From assembly GCA_028456385.1 (NCBI GenBank), contig JALNQF010000057.1:62001-126000 (forward strand): DNA of 64,000 bases, given 5' to 3'. Under the pieces are notes generated by a model. That model made no database searches. It saw only the letters and a list, made by a program, of their open reading frames with translations, and was not told the origin of the DNA. Position 1 is the first letter of the stretch; the number at the start of each line of letters is the position of its first letter. This DNA comes from Ophiosphaerella korrae (Eukaryota > Ascomycota > Dothideomycetes > Pleosporales > Phaeosphaeriaceae). Of the stretch, positions 19,725 through 31,372 are shown piece after piece. Position numbers and translations under genes: made by a program.

Positions 19725-21594
19725 ATGGCTGACTCGCAAAACGGCGAGAAGGAGGTGTATGCCCTCCTCAGTGCTGTTGCGACCAATATGACCCGCCTGC
19801 GACAAGCCATTGACGGCCTGCGGCCCATACACAACCGCTGGATAAGCAACAACGGAACCTCAATCAATCTGATCGCGCAACTTACTGCCCTCAAATCCAG
19901 CCTGGCAAATATTCACGATTGGCTCAATCATGCCCTTGCCGATATTCATCCTCAGCTACTCTCTGACTTGGGCGTCTTAATGTCCTCGTGCAGAATGCTT
20001 GTCGAACACTTGGACGGCCTGATCAACCGCCTTCACCAGCGGGACCACGATTCTTTCGATTATGCAATGAAGCTAAAGTATGCCATCGGAAGCAGATCAA
20101 TGGACCGCCTGCGAGAGGTTGCCCAAGGGCAGAACGAAGCTGTCACTCTCCTCCTCGCTGCCTGCAAATGGTGAGCCAGTTACGGCGTCTTCAGCATTTA
20201 GCCGCCATCTAACCCTGTATAGTCATGCAACGGCACAGCGCAAGATACTCCTCTACAAGTCGCGCCAGATTCGTGCACGTGATGTTAAATCGCTCAAGGT
20301 ACTAACACGCTCATCAACAGTTAATGGCGGATGTCTAAGAATTTTGACCCACGCATCAGGCCTCATTCAGTGGTTCAGATATATGTACTATATCAAGCTT
20401 TTGCGGAGACAGCCAGAATACGACCCAACCGAGGAGGACTACGAAATTGCCGCTGCGACGATACGCTCAGATGCAATTGATCGCGCGCTGCAAGAAGATG
20501 CCACTACTTTGCGAAGAGAAACCAAGCTCGTCTTTTTCGGCAAGCATAATAGTGGCAAGGAGCTAGTGATGAACCAGTTGAAGGCCCTATATGCCGATGG
20601 CTATCATCTTATAGAAGCGCGTAAATCTTTCCGCTACGCTATGCGCTCAAATGTTCGCTTGCTCATTCATGCTATTATCGATCTACTCAAGGACACAGGC
20701 ATCCACCTTCCAAGCGAATTAAACCAACACTTTGCGATCTTGTTGCACGAGGTAGAAACAGTTGACGACTCACAACATATAAGCGAAGAGGCCGTCGAAG
20801 CTGTTCAGACCATTTGGACATGTCCCGAATTTTCTACAATCTACCTCAAGAACTTTGAAATTGACTTCCCACAGTACGCCGCGTACTTTGCACAGGAGAT
20901 TGGAAGAATAGCGAGCCCTGATTACATACCTTCAGAGGCAGATATCATTCGCCTCGATAGACCCTCCGGCGGCGTCAAGGAACTGCGGTTTAACTGGGGC
21001 GAGCTAGACGTTCATCTCTTCAACCTCTCAACAAGCGTCCCAATGCACTTTCGCAAACGCTGGTACCACCAACTCGAAGGCGCAACTGCACTCGTCTACA
21101 CAGTCGACATCTCCCTCTATGACCGCCTCTACTTCGGCCAAGCTACCGAATCTCAGCTCCTGGACGACCTCGCCGCCTTTGAATCTTGGTCCACCTCCGA
21201 CCGCTTCGCCAACTCCTCTATAATCCTCCTCCTCAACAACTTCACCCGCTTCCGCGAAAAGCTGCCGCACGCACCCCTCCAGACCCTCTTCAAAGACTAC
21301 GTGCCCGACGAAGCCGACCCGGAGACCTCGGCGCGCCAGTACATCCTGCGCCGCTTCAAAGAGATGAATCGCAACCGCCTCTCCATCTATTCCTTCTGGG
21401 TCGACCTCGATCTCAGCGACAACACGCACTTGTACGCCGCGCTGAAGAAAACTATCCAACATATTCAGCAGCGCAAGGCGAGGGAGGAAGTTTTCAACGC
21501 AAGTACTACGTCGGCGAGTTCGGGGAGTCGTTCGGGCACCGGGCTGGCGAATCGGTTGTTGCAGACGCGCAGCACGGTTTCGAAGGATAGTTGA
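19725..21594 (+). CDS. G-alpha-like protein with degenerate GTPase motifs
   Basis: Two exons, 19725-20170 and 20223-21594, with a 52-bp intron (20171-20222; GTGAGC..ATAG); about 605 residues. Residues 1-150 are a helical N-terminal extension of unknown type. From about 260 the fold signature of heterotrimeric G-protein alpha subunits appears, including a helical domain (about 290-400). The expected motifs are eroded. The P-loop reads GKHNSGKE, with Glu where Ser/Thr binds magnesium. The switch II region is DVHLFNLSTS rather than DVGGQR, so the catalytic Gln is absent. The NKxD box is LLNNFTRF, although FRKRW, YTVDISLYDR and REKL still match the family. No N-myristoylation motif is seen (MADSQ). 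It is probably a non-canonical or pseudo-GTPase. A donor-like GTACTAA at 20299 has no in-frame acceptor and is read through. Confidence 0.75.
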
Positions 21595-22266
21595 GGCGGA
21601 TGGACGGTTTGTGGGAATGGAGTTGCGTCGAGGGCATGGGAGGTGGGTTGGCGGGGTTTGCGGCGGCTTGGCTTGGCTTGGGCTTCGGCTGGTTTTGGGC
21701 GTTTGGACGAGATACCACGGGGCAGGCGACTTGCTTGCATGAGATGCTTTCTTTTATGTGGCCGAGCGGCTGGGATTTTGCGTCAGGAGCGCTTCTGTGA
21801 TGAGGGACGAATGTGGTTGGCAGGTTGTGCTGGAGAAGTGACTTAATAATAACGAATCTACTTACTTTCGGGTTTTGTTCCTGTTCGTATGCTACAGTTC
21901 TTCAGCTATATCCTTCCTAACTGGGTTATAGGATGGAGCGCTCTATATGGCCGGGTGATTTAATACTATTGCTTATACCCTCTGATTACTACATACCTAT
22001 GTATTATCTAGTATTCAAGCATATTCTTGGGGTACGGCTAGATAGGAGTTAAAAGGGTACGTAGGTAGTATCGTAATAGGATTTAGATAACTAAGATATT
22101 ACCAACTTTTACCGGACGTAAATACACGCATACGGTTATAGGTAAAGAAACACGCAGCCGAAAAGAGCGCTCCTATAGGATAACTTATAGGTGCGTGTGT
22201 GATCTGCTTATCATAAAGCCTCCCTATTCCCTACGACTTGCGCCGCCAACACAGCCTCACCCCCTT
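21595..22266. other. Convergent intergenic region, AT-rich
   Basis: Positions 21900-22160 are AT-rich with many TA-containing words (TATAGG, GTAGGTAG, TTATAGG) and contain no gene. This may be 3' flank or a mutated relic; no repeat family was recognised. Confidence 0.4.
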
Positions 22267-22977
22267 CTACCAACGGGAAAAATCAAACCTACTCATGACC
22301 CCACCATCACCGCGCTCCATCTCCACCATCAACTTCCGCACGCCCGAACCATCTTCCCCCATCGTCCCAACGCCATACACAGCCTCAGCCAACATCCGCA
22401 ATTGCATCGGCATCTTCTGATCTCCGTACCACTTAACTATGTCGTCCTTGGTCACTTTCCTCCTCAAATCACACTCCCCAAAAACAGCACATTCCTCCCC
22501 CTTCGCCGCAGTCCACCACGCCGGAAGCAAACCCCCACGCGCACCCGCCTTGACGAGGTACTCGCGAAACAGCTCCGCACCAGAACGCGCGCCGGCATAA
22601 ACGCTGCGCGGCGAGGCCTTGTTTTCAAAGAGAAAATCGTCCGCCTGGCGCATGCGAAACGAGTCGACGAGGAGCCTGAATACGTCGTTTTGCGGGCGGT
22701 CGTGCAGATATGCGTTCTGGTCTAGCCTGGTGAAGGGATTCGACAGGTGCTTCTCGAGGCCGTTGGGACGAAGTGTGGAATAGGTGTTGGGTTGCTCGGC
22801 GGCGGCGGCGGCGGCGAAGATGGAGCAGGGGGACTTGTGCGTTGTCCAGTGGGCCTTTTGGCATTCGCGGCTGCAGTATTGGACGACTTTGCATCTTGCG
22901 CAGGTTTGGAGGGTGGGGAGGGAATTTTCTGTGGCGGTGGAGTTGCAGTGGGCGCAGGTTGGGGGGTTGTTTGCCAT
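22267..22977 (-). CDS. MYND-type zinc-finger protein
   Basis: A single exon; 236 residues from the Met at 22977. The frame is open to 23055, but the zinc finger starts right after this Met. Residues 8-47 form a MYND finger with the full ligand series: CAHC, CARC, YCSRECQ and HWTTHKSPC. MYND fingers bind short proline-containing peptides of partner proteins. The rest (about 60-236) is a mixed alpha/beta region that I do not recognise; it includes the Trp-rich LLPAWWTAAKGEEC and DIVKWYGDQKMPMQLRMLAE. The ending, around DIVKWYGD..MPMQLRMLAE, resembles C-terminal parts of small fungal MYND proteins of unknown role; this is an impression without a search. Confidence 0.75.
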   Translation of the reverse strand: MANNPPTCAHCNSTATENSLPTLQTCARCKVVQYCSRECQKAHWTTHKSPCSIFAAAAAAEQPNTYSTLRPNGLEKHLSNPFTRLDQNAYLHDRPQNDVFRLLVDSFRMRQADDFLFENKASPRSVYAGARSGAELFREYLVKAGARGGLLPAWWTAAKGEECAVFGECDLRRKVTKDDIVKWYGDQKMPMQLRMLAEAVYGVGTMGEDGSGVRKLMVEMERGDGGVMSRFDFSRW

Positions 22978-24300
22978 GGTGAAATGCGCGGTTGAGATAT
23001 GTATTTTGTCGGTGCAGAGGGTGGCTCGTTGCACGGAGGCGTATGTTGGGCCCAATCCAAAGCAGCTGGAGGTCTTGTGGGAGCAGAGTAGACTGATGAC
23101 GGACGATAAGTTATCCTTTCCTTGAGGTTTTACTTACGCCAGATGCCAGGTAATTGATGCAGGTGCTGTTGACACTCGCGGCAATCGCAACTGCTGAGAG
23201 GTGTGTTCATTCTTTCCTGTACTGGGATGGCGATACTAAAGGAGACGTTCTCAAGGCGAAATGCATCTTTGTGGATCAATATCATATACGCCTTATGCAG
23301 ACGTCACTAACTCCAGCAACATGATGCTTCCGGATATTCCTGTAAATCCTCACGTCGCGCAGATCTGCTACACATACTACTTCTCTTGAATACAGATAGG
23401 GCCAATTTCCAGATTTATTTACAGTGTAATTCCAATTGCTTTGGTGCACAGTAGTAACCAGCATGCACACCCTACAACTTTCATTGAAGCGATTCACTCC
23501 AATTATTAATCCGCTGCATTCTCGCCTAGTGCTTAGTAATTCTCGAAACATATCTCGTCCCAGCATCGAGAAAAGCTCGAAAGATATCGGTAGCTATCAA
23601 GCACCATTGCCATGCCCTGCAGACTAGCATTGCTACACAGTCCCACCGTGCCAGGTCCTGTCCAACCCATCATGCAACGCACTCAATTAGTGACGTGAAA
23701 CTCAGTGACCTCAACACGTAACAATTCCCATACGTCCATATGACACATACCCAACTCAACAGCGATAATAAATTTCATTCCATCATCAATCATACTATGC
23801 TCCCAACACCAACCCCCGGAAAAGCAAACACGCCCATCGCCCAATTCCCTCCCCTCCCCGCAAGGAGCCCACGAACCCCCCCTCCCCTCCATCCCCCCGC
23901 GAAGAGCACATGTCCCATCTGCCCATACCCACTTAAGATACCATAAAACAAGGCAGCGCGTAAGCGTATACGAGTAACATGTCAAATATATCATTTTGCA
24001 TAGCCTTCCTCTAGTCGCGATATCCACACCCCCTCATTCGCCGAGAAAATAGAAGCGAAAGATGAAGAAACGGGGCATGTGAGCGCCGAGAGAAAATATC
24101 CGTGCGAGAAAAAGGGCCAAGTTGAGCGATAATCAGAAACTTGCTTGCGCGAAACACAATGCGAGGTTGTGAAAAGCAAAAAAAAAAAAAACGCCAATCC
24201 ATGCCCCACACGATCCTAACCATGTTATACCGGGCGACCCCTGTCCCAAAAGAAAATCTCACAAAGAAAGCGTTGCATCGGTAGTTTGATTTCCATTATT
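22978..24300. other. Intergenic, about 1.3 kb
   Basis: Contains the MYND gene's upstream region and the 3' flank of cdc24. An A-run lies at about 24180-24192. No gene recognised. Confidence 0.45.
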
Positions 24301-27300
24301 TCAGCGTTGGCAAAAGAGTTCTATTTCGCCGAGTTGGCTGCCGCCCGGGTTAAGGTCGCGCTGCTGCTCTTTCCAGTTTTCAAAGGCTTCTTGGACATCG
24401 TCGTCGCATTGGATGGAGACGTATGTGTTTTCACTGTCGAGGTATTTGAGTTTGACTTGGCCAGAGCCGAGGGAGACGGAGGTGGAGCGTTGGAGTTTTG
24501 CGTCGATGCGGTCTTTGAGCGATTGGAAGCTGATGTTGGTACTGACGACTAGCACCATAGTGCTGCCAGCTGAGGGACAGTGGACTTTAACTTTGAGCTG
24601 TGTGGGGATGTTGGGTTCTTGTTGGGATAGTGGGGGTGACATGTTGCGGGAGTCCATGGAGGCGGGAGTTAGTGTGCCTTGACTTCGCTCGAAGGAGGAC
24701 GCAGGGGTCATTGTGCGGGAGAGTGGCGTTCCGTAGTTTGGGTCGCGGCGAAGGGCACCTCCTTGGTATTCTACATTTGCCAATTCGGAAGCTGTGCGCT
24801 GTTGAATTAGTCGGTCTCGCTGGATTGCTGGTGATTGGGTCGCAGCTCGAGGTGGAGGCATGTTATTGGGTGAACTGTTCTGACTGCGATTCACGATCGC
24901 GGCATTGTAAGCGTAATGTGTTGGGAAAGGTGGTACATCAGGAACAGGCGCCTGCTGCGCACTTTGCGCTCTTCGGTTTGGCCCAAGATTAGAGTTGATA
25001 TCGGGACTACTAGCCGCTCTCAACCGGCCTTGGGATGACATGGAGGCATTTGGTGGCAGTGAGGGTCGTTGGCTGCGCGTTTGTGAGTAGTGGGCAGAAC
25101 CATCGCGGGACATGTGATTACGAGATTGAGCTGGGGCGGTGTAACGGTTATTCTCCTCGTAGGAATACCCATTTGGCGGTGGTTGGCGTGGGAAGGGGAA
25201 GGTGCCAGCAGACGAAGAGCTTGTTCGCACGTTGGAGTATGTTGACATTGGTGTTTCAACTGTGGGGGAGAAATGGGACTCCTGATTGCCTCCAATCTGG
25301 AGTTGCTGAGTGCGCAAGCTAAGGGGTGGTTGACCGGAACCGGGGCCTGGAAAGCGGGGAGGTGGTTCATTCGGTGGAGGTCCACTATCGCCTGTTGTTG
25401 ACCTGGATCGTACGGAAGCATTCGAGCTCTGTTGGGGCATTCTATAACTATCCCTTGGATAGCCGGGGGCCACTGCGTCGATGTCATCGTTATCATCGTC
25501 ATCGTCGTCTTCGCGATAGGGGTTTTCCAAAACAAGATCCTGCATATGCACAAAGGTCTGGTCTGAAGGTTTGGACTGGGTCGTGCTGGAACTAGATCGC
25601 GCCTGATCCTTCCAGACTCGCCGTTGCATGTCGACCTGTGTTGCCCACTGCTTCATTTCTCCCTCAGAGGGAAAACGTATGATGAAGTTCTCAATACCTG
25701 GGTCGCCCTTCCAGAAGATTTGGCAAGTGTACGAGCCTGTAATTCTATTAGAATTTTTTGTGTAGTATTTGTTGGTGAGTCGGCTTTACCTGGTTTTTGT
25801 AAGGAAACTGTCTCGGTAACATTTTGCATGAAGATGCGGCCTTTTAGCTGCAGCTTCGGCTTGCCATCTTTTGTAACTAACGACCTTGTGGACATCTTGT
25901 TCTTGGGCTTGTTGATGTTAATTTCCTTGCAGCAAAGTAGTATCATTTCAAACAGGAAGATCTTGTAGTCGCGCTCCTCATTCTTTGAGGTCATACTCTC
26001 ACCCTTCAGGACGGTATATTGTCCATGGAGAAGCAAATCACCAAAGCCTTCAATTCGATGGCCTTTCCAGTCTTCAACGAGCGTCTTGAGCTCTTCAACA
26101 GCCTCGACGCGTTCTTCACGCCTGATGGCTTCGTTGGCGCCGGCGAGCACAGACGATGCTGCGTCAATACCTTTGGAAATATCCTCTCGTCGTTGTGCGT
26201 CCAGGTCACCCTTGTCTCTCAATTGCTGTTGTTATTAATTAGCAACTATATCTGAAACCAGCAAAATCAAATGTCATACCAAAAGCAGAAGCGGATATTT
26301 TGTCAGACGCTGGAACGGCTTCAATAGGAAGGAGGTCAGCATAGTTGGGGATTCGACCATTTGGCGCATTTCAGGTGATCCGCCAGTCTCTTTAAGTTTA
26401 TCAAACTCGCGCATTGCAATTTGCTCGCACTTCTTCTGATTTGCGATGTATGATTCGTAGACCTTGAAGGCGTCCTTGTAGAGCACAAAGAGATTGCCCC
26501 AATTTTGTTCCTCTGGGGGCTGTGCGTTGAGCTGCTCGACGCGGATTAGGAAGCGACGCTGGAAGTCGAGGAGTGCGTTGAGGTTGTGGAAGATGTCATG
26601 CACCTGGTCGCCGCTAATGACGCCCTTTTCTTCTACGAGCTTTTTGAACTCCTGCAAGAGTTCTAGATGCTGGACGTATGTGCGCTCTGTTTTGACTAGC
26701 TCATCGATGATGTGCTCGCGCTGGGTCCGCTTAGTGGAGGAGACTAGCGCGTCATGAAAAGTGGCAGCTGCGCTCAGTTTGCCGCTTGCGACGAGTCTGT
26801 CTAGCACGACGTTTACCACATGGGCGACCTGTGCACCGTTAGCCTGGGGATACCTCTGGTAGAGCGAGATGTGCTCGCCTTTACAAATCCAGTCGTGTCA
26901 TCGCCATACAAGTCGGCTAGGATGAAGCAATTTTCCTGAGGGATGTTTAGCTCCGAGACACAGCTCTGGATGAACTTGTATGTGGCCATCTTCTCATTCT
27001 TCTTGATGCTCTTCTCGTCTGAGCGGGAGATGGGGATGCTCAGGCGGGTGACTGGGTCAAGGGCGTTGTACAGCTCCATGAGGGGGTAGCCTTTCCGGAA
27101 GGTCCTCCAGAGCAGGGTGACGGGGTCGACGTCGTCGTCGACGTCGTCATCGGCCTTGCGCTCCTCCTCGACCATCCATTCGGCAAAGCCTGGGATGAGA
27201 CGCAGACGGTTCTGCAGGTTCAGACATCGCTGGAAGAGCGAGGTGTCCTTGTCGGCGCGCTTGTTGAGGACATTGTCCGAGGCTTCGATGGGGGCGCCAT

Positions 27301-27562
27301 TGACGGGAGTGGGGGGGTAGCTCGGGGGTTGTTGGGCGCCAAAGAGGGTCGAGGCAGAGGTGGCCTGGGTGCTCTGGGTGTCGCGGGCGCTGCTGTGGGA
27401 GTAGCTTGAGTACTGGCTCTGGTAGCTCTGGTGGGACATGAGGGCTGGCGGCCCTTGGTTGCTGGCGATGCGGGTGTGGGCAGAAGAGGCAGACTGGGCG
27501 GAGGCCGAGTGGGAGGTGTGAGCGCGCACCAGGCCCGAGTGGAAAGCAAGGCCGCCTTCCAT
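24301..27562 (-). CDS. cdc24: Rho guanine nucleotide exchange factor Cdc24
   Basis: Four exons: 27562-26885, 26828-26280, 26225-25790 and 25736-24301; introns of 56, 54 and 53 bp; about 1032 residues. Domain order matches Cdc24/Scd1. A Ser/Gln-rich N-terminus precedes the Cdc24 calponin-like domain (about 95-226; LRLIPGFAEWM, VTLLWRTFRKGYPLMELYN). The DH/RhoGEF domain follows (about 262-440; IIDELVKTERTYVQHLELLQ, LLKPFQRLTKYPLLLL). Then come a PH domain (about 455-610; HGQYTVLKG, YKIFLFEMILLCCKE), a long low-complexity linker with an acidic run (REDDDDDDNDD), and a C-terminal PB1 domain (about 945-1032; LKVKVHC, CDDDVQEAF). It activates Cdc42 (and Rac) at sites of polar growth, and PB1 binds the Bem1 scaffold. 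The first intron uses the donor GTAAAG; the others are standard. Confidence 0.93.
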
Positions 27563-28733
27563 GCTAGTTCTTCATCTCCTTGCACGGTGCAGCAGTCAAG
27601 TCCAAGCGCCAGTGACTAGTGAGGGCGGGCTCCACTGGGTGCAGCGGCGGGGGAGCGTCAACCAGGCCGCGGTGGTGGTGCTGGAGTCGGTGTCGGAGTG
27701 GGGACAGCAGGGCGAGCTCAGGTACCCGGTACGTGGTCGCAACAGAGAGGCTGCAGTGGTGACGGTGTGGTATGCGAGATGCAGAGGGCTGCAGTGGGCT
27801 GGCGTGCTACAGCTCGATAGGGGTGCGGCGTTTCAGCATGCACGTGACGCCCTGGGCTGCAAGACGGCCGACTCATGGGGGATGGGAGGGCCTCTTTTAG
27901 CCGTCGCCCATCCTGCCATGCCATGTCCAAACAATGGCCTCTGCTGCCTACCCACCCAGACACGGCCCTTGACGCAACCGACAAAGCGCGTTTGCGCTGC
28001 ACAACCTTTGCACCACCTGCGCGCCGTGGCCAACGAGCTGCGTCGCTGGGGCGGGCCCACCAGGCGGCGTCTCACATGACTTGCCTTGTGCGTGACTGAT
28101 GTATCCTGAGATCGACGAACGGCGCAGCATGCAAGTGCCGGAGCATTATTCTCAGCTTCGCCTGCCTCGACTGATTGCACACACGCCCAAGCGCTGCATT
28201 CTTGGGCAACCGCCTCACCGCTCCTCATCAGGTGCTCGCCCGAGGTGGCGATGCTGAGCAGTTGGGTGTCAATGTACGCGCCACGCCTCGCCTCGCCTGG
28301 CAGCCGTCGTCTGACCACGGGCGCGTACGTTGTGCTGGTGGGAACTGGCAGAAGCCATATGCTGCTAGCCGTGCCAAATCGGCCACCCAAGATGACAATA
28401 AGTAGATAATACCAGACGGGCACTGCCACTGCCGCTGCCACTGCCACTACCACACGCCCATGCCATGCCGTGCCATGCCATGTCTCATCCCAGCCGTGAC
28501 CAGATGTTCGGTGCGGCTAGTGGCTGTTACCGTTGTTCTCAGCACGGACTGCTGCCCTTCTCAAGCCAGACACGACGACTACCTACCAAATGTCGTGACC
28601 TGCCAGACGCTTCAGGCAACACTAACGCCTCCCACCCGACCGTTTGCCCCTAAATAGAATTATACCGCTCTTCTCGCGCTCTACACGCGCGCGCTATCCT
28701 CCGTCCGCGTGCCCAGCGTCCTCGCCAGCTACC
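27563..28733. promoter_or_regulatory. Divergent promoter region between cdc24 and the F-box/WD40 gene
   Basis: A 1.2-kb head-to-head spacer, GC-rich next to cdc24. It contains a GCCACT-type microsatellite (about 28418-28452) followed by overlapping CATGCC words (about 28458-28482). A pyrimidine-rich leader (about 28640-28700) precedes the ATG at 28734. Long open frames here look like compositional artefacts. Confidence 0.5.
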
Positions 28734-31372
28734 ATGGCGGGCCCTCTAAAGCCTGCCGCCCAGTTTTCCGGTCCGCCATACATGCATCCGTTCCGCCCAG
28801 CCTCGTCCATGAGTGTAAACAGATTCGACGAGGGCTACTCTGAGGACACGCGGAGCCAGAGTGGCAGCGACCTGGCCGTGAGGGGTGACTTCCGCCTGGC
28901 CGACGATGTGCTGCAGCCTGACACCCAACTTGCCCTGCCCGACTGGGTCATGGCCTTGAGCGAGAGCGAGCGCAGTGGTAAGTTGATTGCAAACACCAAC
29001 AAGCCCCAAGCTCACCGTATCCAGAGTTTGCATATGCCATCCTGCGGTCCCTGCAGACGTCGTCAATAGCAGGCATAGTCGAGAAACTGAACCCGTTGCT
29101 GCACCTCGACCCCGTACTACACCTCCCCCCCGAAATCACATTCCAAGTCCTCTCCTACCTGAATCCGGAAACGCTGCTGCGCGCATCGACTCTGTCGCGT
29201 GCTTGGAGAACACGGGTGCTGGACAGTCCGCTGTGGAAGCTCCTGTTCCGGTTGGAGGGCTGGAACAGCAACTTCCCACAGGTGCACGCATACGAAGAGG
29301 CCGAGAAACAAAAGCGCGCCGAGTGCAGGGAGAAGGAACGCAAGACGCGACCCAGAGCAGCTGAAGAATCAGACCATGACAAGCCTTCGAGCAAGAAACG
29401 TGCACGGGAGCGCCAGTTATTCGGCGATGGCGCGGCATCAGATCGCAGCATACGGGATAGGCTAGAGCCCCTTACCATTGGTGGATCGACGAGTGGAGCT
29501 GTTGAGGCTGATCAAAGTCCGGTCAAAGCAGAGGACAAGATGGAAGGCCTGTCATTTGATGGCGCTTCACCCGTGTTTACTCCTTCTGCAGAGCCAAGCT
29601 GGGAAAAGAGATTGGCCGCCCCCCACGATCAGTCGCTTACACTAGACGTGTCTGGAATTCCCGTACACCCTTCGCTACTACTGCCTGGTCCAGAACCTAA
29701 AGTCAACTGGCAATATCTCTACAAACAGAAGAGGAGACTTGAAGACAATTGGAACGCTGGCCGTTTCTCAAACTTTCAGCTTCCACATCCTAGCCATCCA
29801 GACGAGGCCCACACAGAGTGCGTTTATACGATACAATATTCCGGAAAGTTCCTCGTTAGTGGAAGTAGGGATAAGACTATCAGGGTCTGGAATCTAGACA
29901 CGCAGCGCCTGATACATCAGCCTCTTGTGGGCCACGCAGCTTCGGTTCTGTGTTTACAGTTCGACGAGCGTCCTGAGCAGGACGTCATCATCTCTGGAGG
30001 TTCCGACTGTAGAGTCATTCTCTGGCAGTTCTCTACCGGCCGCATAATCAAGGAGATTGAAAAGGCACATTCGGAATCAGTCCTCAATCTTCGGTTTGAT
30101 GATCGCTATCTTGTCACTTGTTCCAAAGATAAGACTATCAAAGTCTGGAATCGCAAGCAGATGTTGCCTACAGACGACACCTACCCTTTATCAACTATGA
30201 AGTCAGCGGCGAAGTTCCCGTCCTATATTATTAATATGCAAGATCAGCTCGAAACCCAGCATTTACACATGAAGCCACTATACCCCTATAGTCTTATCAT
30301 GACTCTTGAGGGCCACGGCGCAGCCGTCAATGCCATTCAAATCCTGGAAGGACAGATTGTATCCGCATCCGGGGATCGCAGCGTCAAGGTCTGGAACGTA
30401 CGAACAGGCGCATGTGTGAGGACATTTTCAGGCCACAGCAAAGGTATCGCTTGTGTCCAGTTTGATGGGCGCAGAATTGTAAGCGGTAGTTCCGACGAGA
30501 CTGTACGCATATTCGACCGAGCAACCGGCGCTGAAGTAGCCTGCTTACAGGGTCACACCAATCTTGTACGCACTGTTCAAGCCCAATTTGGAGACCTTCC
30601 CGGAAACGAAGAAGAGCTTGAGGCCGAGGCGCGCGCTATAGACAGGAATTTCTTCGACGCACAGAACAGGGGACTGGTCAGCAAAGATCTCAGCAAAGAA
30701 CAGCGCCGTGCCCGCAACGCCGGTTCCCGAGACCCCAAGGCAATTTTTGCATACGGAGCCAAGCTACCACCAGGCGGAGGAGGCAGCAAATGGGCACGCA
30801 TAGTCTCCGGATCCTACGACGAGACGGTCATAATATGGAAACGCGGCCCCGACGGCGCCTGGGAGAAATCCCAAACCCTCTACCAAAACGAAGCCGTGCG
30901 GAACGCAGGCGGCCGCCCAAGACGCCCCGTCGCCCCCCCTCAACCCCACCCTCCCCAAGCTCCCCAACCCCAACAACAGCAGCAGCAGCAGCAACAACAA
31001 CAACAACCCACCATCCACTCCCTCGCCCAACACGCACAAGCACAGGCCCAGGCCGCTACCTCGCTCGCAAACCAGGTCGCCCAACAAGCACAGTCTCTCC
31101 TATCTAACCCACCACTCCCCACGGCCACTGCACCAGCAACCACACAAGCACACCCCGCACATCATCACCATCACGCTCACCACCACCATCATCCACACCC
31201 TCTTGCTGGTCCGCTCAACGCCCAGGGAACGAACTCGCGTGTGTTCAAGTTGCAGTTCGATGCGAGGAGGATTATTTGTTGCAGTCAGGATCCAACGATT
31301 GTTGGTTGGGATTTTGCGGGTGGGGATCGGGATATTATGCTTGCGAGTCGGTTTTTTGGGGATTCGTTTTAG
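28734..31372 (+). CDS. F-box/WD40 protein, beta-TrCP/FWD-1-like SCF subunit
   Basis: Two exons, 28734-28977 and 29025-31372, with a 47-bp intron (28978-29024); about 863 residues. Before the F-box, residues 75-108 (LSESERS, EFAYAILRSLQTSSIAGIVEK) resemble the dimerisation D-domain of beta-TrCP proteins. The F-box (about 110-150) reads LHLPPEITFQVLSYL. Then come a charged linker and a WD40 propeller (about 365-700), with clear blades such as LVSGSRDKTIRVWN, VTCSKDKTIKVWN, VSASGDRSVKVWN and VSGSSDETVRIFD. Two insertions stand out: a charged loop after blade 6 and a poly-Gln/poly-His segment (about 745-825). The last blade closes at the C-terminus. Neurospora FWD-1, of this class, targets phosphorylated FRQ for degradation; sulphur regulator Met30/SconB is the main alternative. 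Confidence 0.85.
30975..31198 (+). repeat. Coding poly-Gln and poly-His low-complexity tracts
   Basis: A CAG/CAA run at about 30975-31007 encodes about a dozen consecutive Gln. A CAT/CAC run at about 31161-31198 encodes His-rich stretches. Both lie inside an insertion in the WD40 propeller and may vary in length between strains. Confidence 0.85.

Noticed and set aside
20299..20320. A 22-base intron at GTACTAAC..CAACAG in the G-alpha-like gene
   Set aside because: Too short for splicing. The longer alternative ending at CATCAG breaks the frame, so the segment is read through.
21028..21462. 144-codon minus-strand frame over the G-alpha-like gene
   Set aside because: Shadow of the plus-strand coding sequence, a result of C-biased third positions.
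27561..28453. Long frames on both strands between cdc24 and the F-box/WD40 gene
   Set aside because: A GC-rich promoter with no domains; overlapping open frames on both strands indicate composition, not coding.
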